From positions 25,872 to 89,871 of the forward strand of contig CAVVCU010000016.1 of assembly GCA_963746825.1 (NCBI GenBank): 64,000 nt of DNA, read 5' to 3'. The stretch is from JACVRW01 sp963746825 (lineage in GTDB: Bacteria > Actinomycetota > Thermoleophilia > Solirubrobacterales > Thermoleophilaceae). Within the stretch, counting starts at the first letter, position 1; each line of letters begins with the position of its first letter. A program made the translations under genes and the position numbers. The notes under the pieces were generated by a model. That model made no database searches. It was given only the letters and a program-made list of their open reading frames with translations, and was not told the DNA's origin. Shown here piece by piece: positions 17,883 through 27,573 of the stretch.

Positions 17883-18398
17883 CTAACGCCGGCCGAATTC
17901 GCTCGGCTCGACCGTTACCAGCACGGCACGTGGCGGGCCGCAGGTGGCGATCCGCCCGGCGAGGGTTCCGACCCGGCGCTTGCCGGCCGAGGACGCGAGG
18001 CGCAGCGGCATGACCACGGGGTCGACCGGCCGCTGCGCGGCCAGTCCCGCGTGACGGGCTAGCTGGTCGTCTCCCATGGGGCTGGTGACGAGGTCGAGCA
18101 GGTGGGTGCCCATGAGCTTCTTCTCCTTGCCGAAGATGCTCTCCCCCGCCTGGCTGACGGCGCTCACGCACAGCTCGTAGGTGCAGATCACGAAGGCCGC
18201 CGCGGAGCCCGGCAGGGCGTCGCGCGAGCAGGCGAGCAGCATGCCCATGCCGCAGCGCTCACACACGCGCCGGCGCAGGTCGGGCCGCCCGGGCGGCTCG
18301 TCGCTCGGGTGGCCGCAGCGGGTGCAGAACCGAATCGGCTTCGGTCTTCCCACACCGGTCGGCGTCCACGACCGGTCTATGCGGATAAGAGCCGTCAC
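17883..18398 (-). CDS. Zinc-ribbon protein with PAS-like domain
   Basis: 171 residues. Two Cys pairs (RFCTRCGHPSDE and RRVCERCGMGM) form a zinc ribbon at the N terminus. A PAS-like segment follows (AAFVICTYELCVSAVSQAG, then ESIFGKEKKLMGTHLLDLV), and the tail is basic. I recognise the architecture but no named family. It may be a small redox or ligand sensor. It is divergent from fumC, with 116 bp between them, and shares orientation with the MerR and MarR genes. Confidence 0.6.
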   Translation of the reverse strand: MTALIRIDRSWTPTGVGRPKPIRFCTRCGHPSDEPPGRPDLRRRVCERCGMGMLLACSRDALPGSAAAFVICTYELCVSAVSQAGESIFGKEKKLMGTHLLDLVTSPMGDDQLARHAGLAAQRPVDPVVMPLRLASSAGKRRVGTLAGRIATCGPPRAVLVTVEPSEFGRR

Positions 18399-18514
18399 CT
18401 TGGCGATGAGAACACGTAACGAGGAACGGTGCGCCGGTCGCGCGAAATCTGCACGGGATCACGTGCCGACTCAGTGCGAAAGTCTCCCGCCATGCGGGCG
18501 GTAGCCTAAACGCT

Positions 18515-19831
18515 ATGGCTATCGAACACGCGCACCGCGAGCTATGGGGCTCGGAGACCAGCAAGGCGATCGACAACTTCAAGGTCTCCGGAGAGCCGGT
18601 TCCCGCCCCCGTGGTGCATTGGCTCGGACGCATCAAGGCGGCCGCGGCGCGGGTGAACGGTGAGCTGGGTCTGCTCGACGCCGAGCTGGCCGAGCGGATC
18701 GGCCGCGCCGGCGACGAGGTGGCCGACGGACGCCACGACGACCAGTTCCCGATCGACGTGTTCCAGACCGGCTCGGGCACGTCGACGAACATGAACGCCA
18801 ACGAGGTGATCGCCAACCTCGCGGGCGACGGCGCGCACGCCAACGACCACGTGAACATGGGCCAGTCGTCAAACGACGTGTTCCCGAGCGCGGTGCACCT
18901 GGCCGCGGTCGACTCGGTCAGGAGCGGGCTGCTCCCCGCCCTCGAGCGCCTGGCCGGCGCCTTTGCGTCGAAGGCCGACCAGTGGGCCGACGTGGTCAAG
19001 TCGGGCCGCACTCACATGATGGACGCGGTGCCGGTGACGCTCGGACAGGAGTTCGGCGGCTACGCGGCGCAGATCTCGCTGGGCCGCGACCGTGTGCGCG
19101 ACGCGCTCGGGCGCGCGGCGGAGATCCCTCTCGGGGGCACGGCCACGGGCACCGGGCTCAACACCCATCCCGAGTTCGCCGAGCGGGTTCGGGAGAAGCT
19201 CGGCGTGGGCGAGGCGCCGCGCGACCGCTTCGAGGCTCAGGCCAATCGCGATGGCCTCGTCGAGCTGCACGGGGCGCTCAAGGTCGTCGCCGTCTCGCTC
19301 ACCAAGATCGCCAACGATCTCGTGATGATGGGCTCGGGTCCCCGCACCGGCCTGGGCGAGCTGGCTCTGCCCGAGCTCCAGAAGGGCTCCTCGATCATGC
19401 CCGGCAAGGTCAACCCGGTCATCCCCGAGGTCGTGCTCCAGGTCGCCGCCCAGGTGATCGGCAACGACACCGCCGTAACCGTGGCCGGCAGCCAGGGCGC
19501 GTTCGAGCTCAACGTGCGCGTGCCGATGATCGCGCGCAACCTCTTCGAATCGATCCGCATCCTGACCTCGGCCAGCCACATGCTGGCCGAGAAGTGCGTC
19601 GACGGGATCGAGGCCAACGAGGAGACGCTGCGCCGCTACGCCGAGTCGACCCCGGCGATAGCCACGGCCCTCAATCCGCACATCGGCTATGACCGGGGCA
19701 CGGAGATCGTCCAGGAGGCCGTGGCCTCCCAGCGGACGATCCGCGAGGTCGCGGTCGAGAAGGGCGTGGACGAGGAGACGCTCGACCAGGCGCTGGACCT
19801 GCACGCGATGGCGCGCGGCTCGAAGACGTGA
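18515..19831 (+). CDS. fumC: Class II fumarate hydratase
   Basis: 438 residues with the aspartase/fumarase signature GSSIMPGKVNPVIPE and the upstream active-site blocks TGSGTSTNMNANEVIA, GQSSNDVFPSAVH and SGRTHMMDAVPVTLGQE. FumC interconverts fumarate and malate in the TCA cycle and needs no iron-sulfur cluster. The ATG at 18515 gives the typical N terminus (ELWGSETSKAIDNF). The TPP enzyme/SSADH pair elsewhere in the window bears on the same cycle. Confidence 0.95.
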   Translation: MAIEHAHRELWGSETSKAIDNFKVSGEPVPAPVVHWLGRIKAAAARVNGELGLLDAELAERIGRAGDEVADGRHDDQFPIDVFQTGSGTSTNMNANEVIANLAGDGAHANDHVNMGQSSNDVFPSAVHLAAVDSVRSGLLPALERLAGAFASKADQWADVVKSGRTHMMDAVPVTLGQEFGGYAAQISLGRDRVRDALGRAAEIPLGGTATGTGLNTHPEFAERVREKLGVGEAPRDRFEAQANRDGLVELHGALKVVAVSLTKIANDLVMMGSGPRTGLGELALPELQKGSSIMPGKVNPVIPEVVLQVAAQVIGNDTAVTVAGSQGAFELNVRVPMIARNLFESIRILTSASHMLAEKCVDGIEANEETLRRYAESTPAIATALNPHIGYDRGTEIVQEAVASQRTIREVAVEKGVDEETLDQALDLHAMARGSKT

Positions 19832-19869
19832 CCGATGAATATCGGCCTCTGCCTCGGTCTGAGCGGTAG

Positions 19870-20874
19870 ATGAACACAACTTCCTCACTCGCGGTGGAAG
19901 CCACCGGCCTCGTGAAGTCCTTCGGCGACACGCGCGCGGTCGACGGCGTCGACCTGGCCGTGGGCCGCGGCTCGGTGTACGGCGTGCTCGGGCCCAATGG
20001 CGCGGGCAAGACGACGACCATCCGCATGCTCGCGACCCTGATCCGCCCGGACGCGGGCAGCGCGAGGGTGCTGGGGCACGACATCGTCAAGGACGCTGAC
20101 GCCGTTCGCGGAGCCGTGAGCCTGACCGGCCAGCTCGCGTCGGTCGACGAGGACCTGACCGGGCGCGAGAACCTGATCCTGATCGGCCGCCTGCTGGGCC
20201 TCCGGCGCGCTGCCGCGAAGACCCGCGCGGACGAGCTGCTCGATGCCTTCGGGCTCACCGAGGCCGCGGGCCGGCTCGTGAAGAACTACTCGGGCGGGAT
20301 GCGCCGGCGCCTCGATATCTCGGCCAGCATCGTGGTCACCCCGGAGCTGATGTTCCTCGACGAGCCCACCACCGGCCTCGACCCGCGCTCGCGCAACCAG
20401 GTGTGGGACATCATCCGGGCGCTGGTCGACGGCGGAACGACGATTCTCCTCTGCACGCAGTATCTGGAGGAGGCCGACCAGCTCGCAGACGGCATCGCGG
20501 TGATCGACCACGGGAAGGTGATCGCCGAGGGCACCCCCGGCCAGCTCAAGTCCTCGGTGGGCACGGGCGCGCTCCACGTGCGCCTGCTCGACCCCGAGCA
20601 GCGGCCCGAGGCCGAGCGCATCCTTGGCCGCGAGCTCGGCGAGGTGACCCTGGAGCCCGATTCGGCCGCTCTGTCGGTCTCGTGCGCCGACGCCGACCGC
20701 GGGGCCGAGGCGGTGGCCGAGCTGAGCCGATCGGGGGTCCGCATCGCCGACTTCTCACTCGGTCAGCCGAGCCTCGACGAGGTCTTCCTCGCCCTGACCG
20801 GCCACCGAGCCGAGGACGAGACGGCCGAGGAGACCGAGACCGAGACCGAGAAGGAGCCCGCGCATGAGCGCTGA
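19870..20874 (+). CDS. DrrA-type ABC exporter ATP-binding protein
   Basis: 334 residues: Walker A GPNGAGKTTTIRML, signature YSGGMRRRLDISASI, Walker B LMFLDEPTTGLDPRSRN, and a C-terminal extension (LHVRLLDPEQRPEAE) typical of the daunorubicin-resistance/DrrA branch. An acidic tail (EETETETEKE) is unusual. It energises the permease encoded next, which it overlaps by 11 bases. Substrates of this branch are drugs, lipids or glycolipids, and here the substrate is unknown. Confidence 0.88.
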   Translation: MNTTSSLAVEATGLVKSFGDTRAVDGVDLAVGRGSVYGVLGPNGAGKTTTIRMLATLIRPDAGSARVLGHDIVKDADAVRGAVSLTGQLASVDEDLTGRENLILIGRLLGLRRAAAKTRADELLDAFGLTEAAGRLVKNYSGGMRRRLDISASIVVTPELMFLDEPTTGLDPRSRNQVWDIIRALVDGGTTILLCTQYLEEADQLADGIAVIDHGKVIAEGTPGQLKSSVGTGALHVRLLDPEQRPEAERILGRELGEVTLEPDSAALSVSCADADRGAEAVAELSRSGVRIADFSLGQPSLDEVFLALTGHRAEDETAEETETETEKEPAHER

Positions 20875-21676
20875 CACGACGGCAGTCCGCTCGGCGATCT
20901 CCTCGACGGAGCGCCCCCCGGCAGCCGGGCCGCTCTCGGCCGCGCTCACCTTCGGCTGGCGCGGGATGCTCAAGGTCAAACACGTGCCCGAGCAGCTGCT
21001 CGACGTGACGATCACCCCGGTGATGTTCGTCCTGATGTTCACCTACCTCTTCGGCGGGGCGATCTCCGGGTCCACGGGCGCCTACCTCGACTACATCCTG
21101 CCCGGGATCCTCGTCATGTCGGTGCTGTTCACCACCGTCTACTCCGGCGTCGCGCTGAACACCGACCTGACCAAGGGCGTGGTCGACCGCTTTCGCTCGC
21201 TGCCCATCTGGCGGCCCGCTCCGTTGTTGGGCTCGCTGCTGGGTGACAGCGTCCGCTACGTGATCGCGGGCACGGTGATCATCGTGCTCGGCGTGATCCT
21301 CGGCTTCCGCCCCGGCGCCGGGGTCCCCGGCGTGCTCGCGGCGCTGGCTCTGGTCGTGGCGTTCGCCTTCGGGCTCTCCTGGGTGTTCACCACGCTCGGC
21401 CTGCTGTTGCGCACCCCCAACGCGGTGATGAACGCGGGATTCATGGGGATCTTCCCGCTCACCTTCCTGTCGAACGTGTTCGTCGAGCCCGAGACGCTGC
21501 CGTCGGCCCTGGAGGCCTTCGTCGAGGTGAACCCCATATCGATCCTCGCCACCGCCTCGCGCGGGTTGATGGAGGGCAATGCCGAGGGCAGCGACATCGT
21601 CATCGTGCTGGCGGTGGCCGCGCTGCTGACGGCGGTGTTCGCACCGCTGACCACTCGGCTCTACCGCACCCGTTAG
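20864..21676 (+). CDS. DrrB-type ABC-2 exporter permease
   Basis: 270 residues with about six membrane segments (TPVMFVLMFTYLFGGAI, YLDYILPGILVMSVLFTTVY, VIAGTVIIVLGVILGF) and the ABC-2 signature region NAGFMGIFPLTFLSNVFV. The start lies within the end of the ATPase gene, so the two are coupled and form one transporter. It is convergent with the DUF2461 gene, with a 4-base overlap at the stops. Confidence 0.88.
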   Translation: MSADTTAVRSAISSTERPPAAGPLSAALTFGWRGMLKVKHVPEQLLDVTITPVMFVLMFTYLFGGAISGSTGAYLDYILPGILVMSVLFTTVYSGVALNTDLTKGVVDRFRSLPIWRPAPLLGSLLGDSVRYVIAGTVIIVLGVILGFRPGAGVPGVLAALALVVAFAFGLSWVFTTLGLLLRTPNAVMNAGFMGIFPLTFLSNVFVEPETLPSALEAFVEVNPISILATASRGLMEGNAEGSDIVIVLAVAALLTAVFAPLTTRLYRTR

Positions 21677-22338
21677 GGCCGGGACGCGCTCAGCGGGGCC
21701 GCCGGCCCGACGTTCTGCTCGAGCCAGGCGTTGATCGGCGCCGCCGCGGCCCAGGTCTCCGCCGTGTGGCCGAGCGCGTCGGAGCGCTCGATCGCGCCCG
21801 CGCTCTCGAGGCGGCGGCCCGCTATCAGGGCCTTGCGCCGAAGCAGATGGATCCGCTCGTGGTCGCGGGGATATCCGCGCGGCGCCGTGCGAAGAACCGC
21901 GCCGCTGATCTCGAGCCCGGCCACCTCGGCCGCGGCAACGGCCTCGGCCAGGGCCGGTCCGGTGGCGTCGTCGGCCACCGCGGACCGAAAGCGGTCCAGC
22001 TGGTCGCGGTCGAGCTGGTAGTAGCCCGTACCCGCGTAGAGCCCGCGTGCCGAGAGCTCGCAGTAGAGCCCGGCCCCGGCGGCCGGGCCTCCGTACACGA
22101 CGCCGTAGGTCCGGGTCTTGTACGGCGACTTGTCGGCCGTGAAGCGCAGGTCGCGGTGCTGGCGAAACATCTTCACCTCACCGCCGAATGGCTCACTCAG
22201 CTCCTCGAGCATGGATTGAAGCTCGCCGCGGACGTGCTCCTCGTAGAAGTCCCGGGTGGAGCCGAAGTACTCCCTGGAGTTGTCCTGCTCGAGCCCGGCG
22301 AACCACTCGAACACCTGCGGGCCGAATCCGTTGAACAT
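21673..22338 (-). CDS. DUF2461 / TIGR02453 family protein
   Basis: 221 residues with the family blocks FEWFAGLEQDNSREYF near the N terminus and HRDLRFTADKSPYKTRTYGV in the middle, then LYCELSARGLYAGTGYYQL. The family is widespread and uncharacterised. Some members are predicted nucleases, but no catalytic residues are established. The ATG at 22338 fits. Confidence 0.85.
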   Translation of the reverse strand: MFNGFGPQVFEWFAGLEQDNSREYFGSTRDFYEEHVRGELQSMLEELSEPFGGEVKMFRQHRDLRFTADKSPYKTRTYGVVYGGPAAGAGLYCELSARGLYAGTGYYQLDRDQLDRFRSAVADDATGPALAEAVAAAEVAGLEISGAVLRTAPRGYPRDHERIHLLRRKALIAGRRLESAGAIERSDALGHTAETWAAAAPINAWLEQNVGPAAPLSASRP

Positions 22339-22359
22339 GGCGCTAGAGATTGACAGGCG

Positions 22360-23355
22360 TCAGATCCCGCGTACGAGCTCGACGCCGAGACGGTCGACCG
22401 TTCGATTCGTGTTCGACAGCACCACCGCCGCCCTGCCGCCGTCGGGACTGAACCCGGCGTAGCTGCGAAAGCCCCAGGTGCCGCCGTTGTGCCACACGAC
22501 CCGGGAGCCGTTGCGCGGTGCCGAGATCATCCAGCAGAGGCCGACCGCCGCGCCCCGGCCGATGCGCGCGTGGGGTTTCTGCGCGAGAGCGAGCGCGGGG
22601 CCAGGACCCTCGCTCGGCGGATCGAGGCACGCCGCGAGGAAGCGCAGCATGTCCTCCGCGTTGGAGCGCAGGCTTCCCGCCGCGGGCATGAAGTCCTCAA
22701 TCGGCGGGCGGGGCTTGCCGCGACCGGAGTGGCCGGACATAAGCTGCTCGCGCCGGGCCGGCGAGACGTTGACCGCGGTCGCGCCCATCCCGAGCGGCCG
22801 CAGCACCCGTGCGGCGAGAACCTCCTCGTAGGTGGCGCCGGCGCGAGCGGCGAGAGCGTCGCCGAGGAGACCCACCGCCATGCTCGAGTAGCGAAACCGG
22901 GAGCCCGGCGCCCGCCGCGGGGACTCACGGGCAACGAGCTGCCGGTACTCCGCCGCCGTCAGGTCCGCCCAGGGATCCCGGGAGCGCAAGCCCGCCGCGT
23001 GGGCCACCTCGCGCCGGGCCATCGGCCCGGGTGTGTTGGGAAGCCCGCTGCGGTGCGTGGCCAGTTCGAGAAGGGTCGGCTCGCGATGACGCCACACGGG
23101 TCCGCCATCCGGTAGATGACGCGAGAGCGGATCATCCAACGCCAGCTCGCCGGCCAGCACCATGTCGGCGAGCAGCACGCCGGTGAACGCCTTGGTGATC
23201 GAGCCGATCTCGAAGAGGCTGTGCCGGTCGACCGGCTGCCCGCGCGGAAAGCGGCAACCACAGAGGTGCTGCTCGCCGCGGATCACGCCGGCGACCACCG
23301 CCCGGCGGCCGCGTCGTCCAATGCCTCTGATGAGCCGCTCGAGCTCCTCCTGCAT
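22360..23355 (-). CDS. Serine beta-lactamase/esterase-family hydrolase
   Basis: 331 residues of the class C beta-lactamase/EstB fold. The nucleophile motif SXXK is SITK in LFEIGSITKAFTGVLLADMV, the tyrosine motif is FRYSSMAVG (Y-S-S rather than Y-A-N), and VWHNGGTWGF replaces KTG. No signal peptide is visible, which argues for a cytoplasmic esterase or peptidase rather than a true lactamase. The start ATG shares a base with the stop of the preceding gene, so the two are coupled. Confidence 0.8.
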   Translation of the reverse strand: MQEELERLIRGIGRRGRRAVVAGVIRGEQHLCGCRFPRGQPVDRHSLFEIGSITKAFTGVLLADMVLAGELALDDPLSRHLPDGGPVWRHREPTLLELATHRSGLPNTPGPMARREVAHAAGLRSRDPWADLTAAEYRQLVARESPRRAPGSRFRYSSMAVGLLGDALAARAGATYEEVLAARVLRPLGMGATAVNVSPARREQLMSGHSGRGKPRPPIEDFMPAAGSLRSNAEDMLRFLAACLDPPSEGPGPALALAQKPHARIGRGAAVGLCWMISAPRNGSRVVWHNGGTWGFRSYAGFSPDGGRAAVVLSNTNRTVDRLGVELVRGI

Positions 23356-23750
23356 CAGTACGGCAGCTCATGAGGCAGGCAGCCTCGGTAGTCCGGCTCG
23401 ACTGGAGATGTGAAGCGCACCGCGTCGATCTCGGTCCTCTCCTCCAGCAGCGCCCGGGCGATCCGATGCATGCCGTCCATCACGCGCCCGTCGTGGCCGA
23501 GGATGATCGGATAGGACACGTCGACCTCGCGGATCAGGCGGGTGTGGTCGACGACCTTGCGGACCGTCGGCAGCTCGTCCCGTCCGTCGAACCAGTAGAC
23601 GGTGTCGATTTCGCGGATCGAGTCCAAGGGCACCCGCTGGACCGGCAGCCCACGGCTGAGCTCGATGAGGCGGTCGACGTCCCAGGCGTCGAATCCTTGC
23701 TCGGCGGGCCAGAAGTGGTACTGCTTGCGCACCGCCTGAGTCTGGCGCAC
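23355..23750 (-). CDS. ParB/sulfiredoxin-like small protein
   Basis: 131 residues. YPIILGHDGRVMDGMHRIAR is the ParB N-terminal/sulfiredoxin-type motif in which a conserved GXHR loop follows the 'I.D.G.HR' strand. The rest (VDRLIELSRGLPVQRVPLDS) matches proteins annotated as ParB-like. It is not a chromosome-partition ParB because there is no HTH region. The GTG at 23750 directly abuts the EamA stop. Confidence 0.65.
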   Translation of the reverse strand: MRQTQAVRKQYHFWPAEQGFDAWDVDRLIELSRGLPVQRVPLDSIREIDTVYWFDGRDELPTVRKVVDHTRLIREVDVSYPIILGHDGRVMDGMHRIARALLEERTEIDAVRFTSPVEPDYRGCLPHELPY

Positions 23751-24657
23751 CTAGTGCGGTGCGGGGACCGCCCCCTCGTCCGGCTCGGGGGCCGTTGCGC
23801 GCGTCTGGATGACGATCCCGACGATCACGATCGCGCCGCCGATGAGCGTGAGCGTGCTGGGCTGCTCGTCGAGCGCGAGCCATACCCACAGGGGGCCGAG
23901 CACCACCTCGAGCAGCGTGATGAGGCCCACCTGGCTGGCCGGGATCAGCCGCGCGCCGACGGTGAGCAGCGCAACGCCGAGCCCGATCTGACCGATCCCG
24001 AGGGCCGCCAGCCACACGAGGTCGTCGCTGCCGATCGCGCCAAGGCTGGCGAAGGGAAGGAAGACCGCGATCTGGATCACCTGCGCGAGGCACATGGCCG
24101 GCGCCATGGACACGTCGCGCCGCCAGCGAGTTATCACGATCATCAGCGCAAAGGCGAACGCCGCGAGGAACGCGAGGCCGTCGCCCGCCAGGCTGCCTTC
24201 CCCCGGCGCCCCGAGCATCAGCGTCACGCCCGCCAGGGCGAGCGCCATGGCCACGACCGTGCGCCGCGTGATCGGCTCCCCAAGGGTCACCCGGGCGAGC
24301 ACCGCGGCGAGCACGGGAGCGACGGCCAATATGAACAGGACGCGCGCGACGCTCGTGTGGTTGAGCGCCGCGATGAAGCTCCCCGACGCCGTCGCCACGC
24401 ACAGCGCCACGGCGACCCCTGCCAAGCCCGGCGGACCTGAAGGCCTGCACCACCCGGCCGCGCTCGATGATCGCGACATAGGCCAGCAGCGCGGCACCCG
24501 CGAACAGGGCCCGCCCGACGACCTGGGTCGACGTGTCGAGCGTGAGCTGGCGCTGGAGAACCCCCGCGGTCGACCACGCGACCGCGGCGAGGGCCACGTA
24601 GATCTGCCCGCGCCGCTGGCGCCGCGAGCCCTCGAGCGCCACCGTCGCCGTCGTCAC
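23751..24657 (-). CDS. EamA/DMT-family transporter, single-base frame break near 24.42 kb
   Basis: The N-terminal frame begins at 24657 (YVALAAVAWSTAGVLQRQLT) and leaves homology after VVQAFRSAGL. The next residues, AGVAVALCVATASGSFIAAL, are in another frame, which runs to the stop at 23751. The span is one base longer than a multiple of three, and one extra G at about 24415-24432 explains it. Restored, it has ten membrane helices and two EamA repeats, typical of small-metabolite exporters. It may be a sequencing error or a pseudogene. Its stop abuts the ParB-like start. Confidence 0.65.
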
Positions 24658-24718
24658 GCCGTCAAGTGATAGCGAAAGCCGCGCTCGTGCCCAGCCGCGA
24701 GGAACCTAAGCTGCCGGT

Positions 24719-26185
<1,467 letters not shown>

Positions 26186-26237
26186 CGGCGGCGCCAACCC
26201 GGCGGACGCGGCATCTCGCGCGAGGGGGAAACTCCGC

Positions 26238-27506
26238 TCAGCGCTTGCTCACCTTCAGGTTGCCCAGCGCTCCGATCCGGATTCCCAGCCACGGATAGGT
26301 GGCGGTGAAGAGCGTGTTGTCCTGTGGCTGGAGCCCGACTGCCGAGAGCCACAGCTGATAGGCGGGGGCGTTGGCGATCCCGCCGTGCAGGCGTCTCCAG
26401 GTCCGTCCACCGCTCCGCCCCGACGGGGGCGGGGTGACGGTGTCGGTCCATTCCACGACGTTGCCGCCCTGGTCGAGGGTCCCCCACGGCGAGGTCGTCT
26501 TCGCCTGGCCCACCGTGCTGAGGCTGCCCTGGTAGATCTTGGCGTAGGTCGTCTGGTCGATCCCGAAGGGGTTCACGGTCGAGCAGGCTTCGGTCCCAGC
26601 GGCCGCGGGGCACCAGCTCGGAGCCGGCACGTTCGATGCGTGGAAGGTTGCGAGCGGCTGGGTCGAGGCGTTGGTGACGTCGCCGGTCGAGGGGTTGAGA
26701 GTCGTCGACGAGGGAGCTGTGGCCGTGCCGTCTCCGAACACACCCGGATTGGTCGGGTACTTCCAGTAGGAGAATTGCCCGCCACCGCTCGCGTCGTAGT
26801 AGGCCGCCTTGATCCACTCGTCCTGACTGGGCACGACGAAGCCTGACTTATGGGACCGCGTTGCCGCGCGCTTGCGCATGTCGTACATCCCCCGCTCGGT
26901 CTTCCTCGAGAGCCGCACCCGGTAGGTGACGTAGCTGAACCCCGCGTCGCTCTCGGCCTCCTTGGAGAGAAGGCGGCCGTTGTAGAGCGAGTTGACGAAG
27001 CGCGCCGACCGCAGGAAGTTGGCGAACCCATAGGGCTTGTCCGCCCATTCCGGAGAAGCGACCGAGTAGTGCCGGCCCCGGGAGGCGCTCGCGGCGAAAT
27101 CGATCTGACCGTACTTGGGCCACGCGGATGAGCTCTCGTCGGCGCTGTAGAGGCGGTGCCTGTTGCGGCCCGCGGGATCGACCCTGTTCAGGAACGTCAC
27201 CCACTGGGTGACCGTGACCTCGAGATGACCGATGCCGTAGCGGTACTTGACTCCGCCTACCTGCTGACACGCAGGCTTGGCATCAGGCGCGTCGTCACAG
27301 GACGCGTAGATCGCGTCGGTGAACGGAACGATCCCCACCGAGGGGTTACCCGGCGCTCCGACCTTGACGGTTTTCAGTTCTACGACAGACGGGGCCGGAG
27401 AGGCGACCGCCGCCCCGGGCACGGCGAGTGCGGATGCGGCCACGATCGTGATGGCCAGCGCCAGGCGATTTCGCGGTGCGCCGAGGGCATTTGGGCGAGT
27501 CAGCAT
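26238..27506 (-). CDS. Secreted FGE-sulfatase-fold (SUMF1-like) protein
   Basis: 422 residues with a signal peptide (LALAITIVAASALAVPGAAV). The formylglycine-generating-enzyme fold is shown by GIGHLEVTVTQWVTFLNRV, VPSQDEWIKAAYYDASGGG, and WGTLDQGGNVVEWTDTV. The terminal RGG-S-type active-site segment is replaced by LHGGIANAPAYQL and lacks the catalytic Cys. It is therefore probably a non-enzymatic or divergent member working outside the cell. Anything like sulfatase activation is unlikely from this sequence. Confidence 0.78.
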   Translation of the reverse strand: MLTRPNALGAPRNRLALAITIVAASALAVPGAAVASPAPSVVELKTVKVGAPGNPSVGIVPFTDAIYASCDDAPDAKPACQQVGGVKYRYGIGHLEVTVTQWVTFLNRVDPAGRNRHRLYSADESSSAWPKYGQIDFAASASRGRHYSVASPEWADKPYGFANFLRSARFVNSLYNGRLLSKEAESDAGFSYVTYRVRLSRKTERGMYDMRKRAATRSHKSGFVVPSQDEWIKAAYYDASGGGQFSYWKYPTNPGVFGDGTATAPSSTTLNPSTGDVTNASTQPLATFHASNVPAPSWCPAAAGTEACSTVNPFGIDQTTYAKIYQGSLSTVGQAKTTSPWGTLDQGGNVVEWTDTVTPPPSGRSGGRTWRRLHGGIANAPAYQLWLSAVGLQPQDNTLFTATYPWLGIRIGALGNLKVSKR

Positions 27507-27573
27507 CCGGTTCTCATCGGCCTCGCCCCGGAATCCTTGAACACGGACCCCGTGGGGTCTTGGCCATGCCCCG

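Noticed and set aside
27546..27559. GACCCC-GT-GGGGTC as a terminator or operator after the MMPL gene
   Set aside because: Arms of six bases with a two-base centre cannot form a proper hairpin and such GC dyads are common at this composition.
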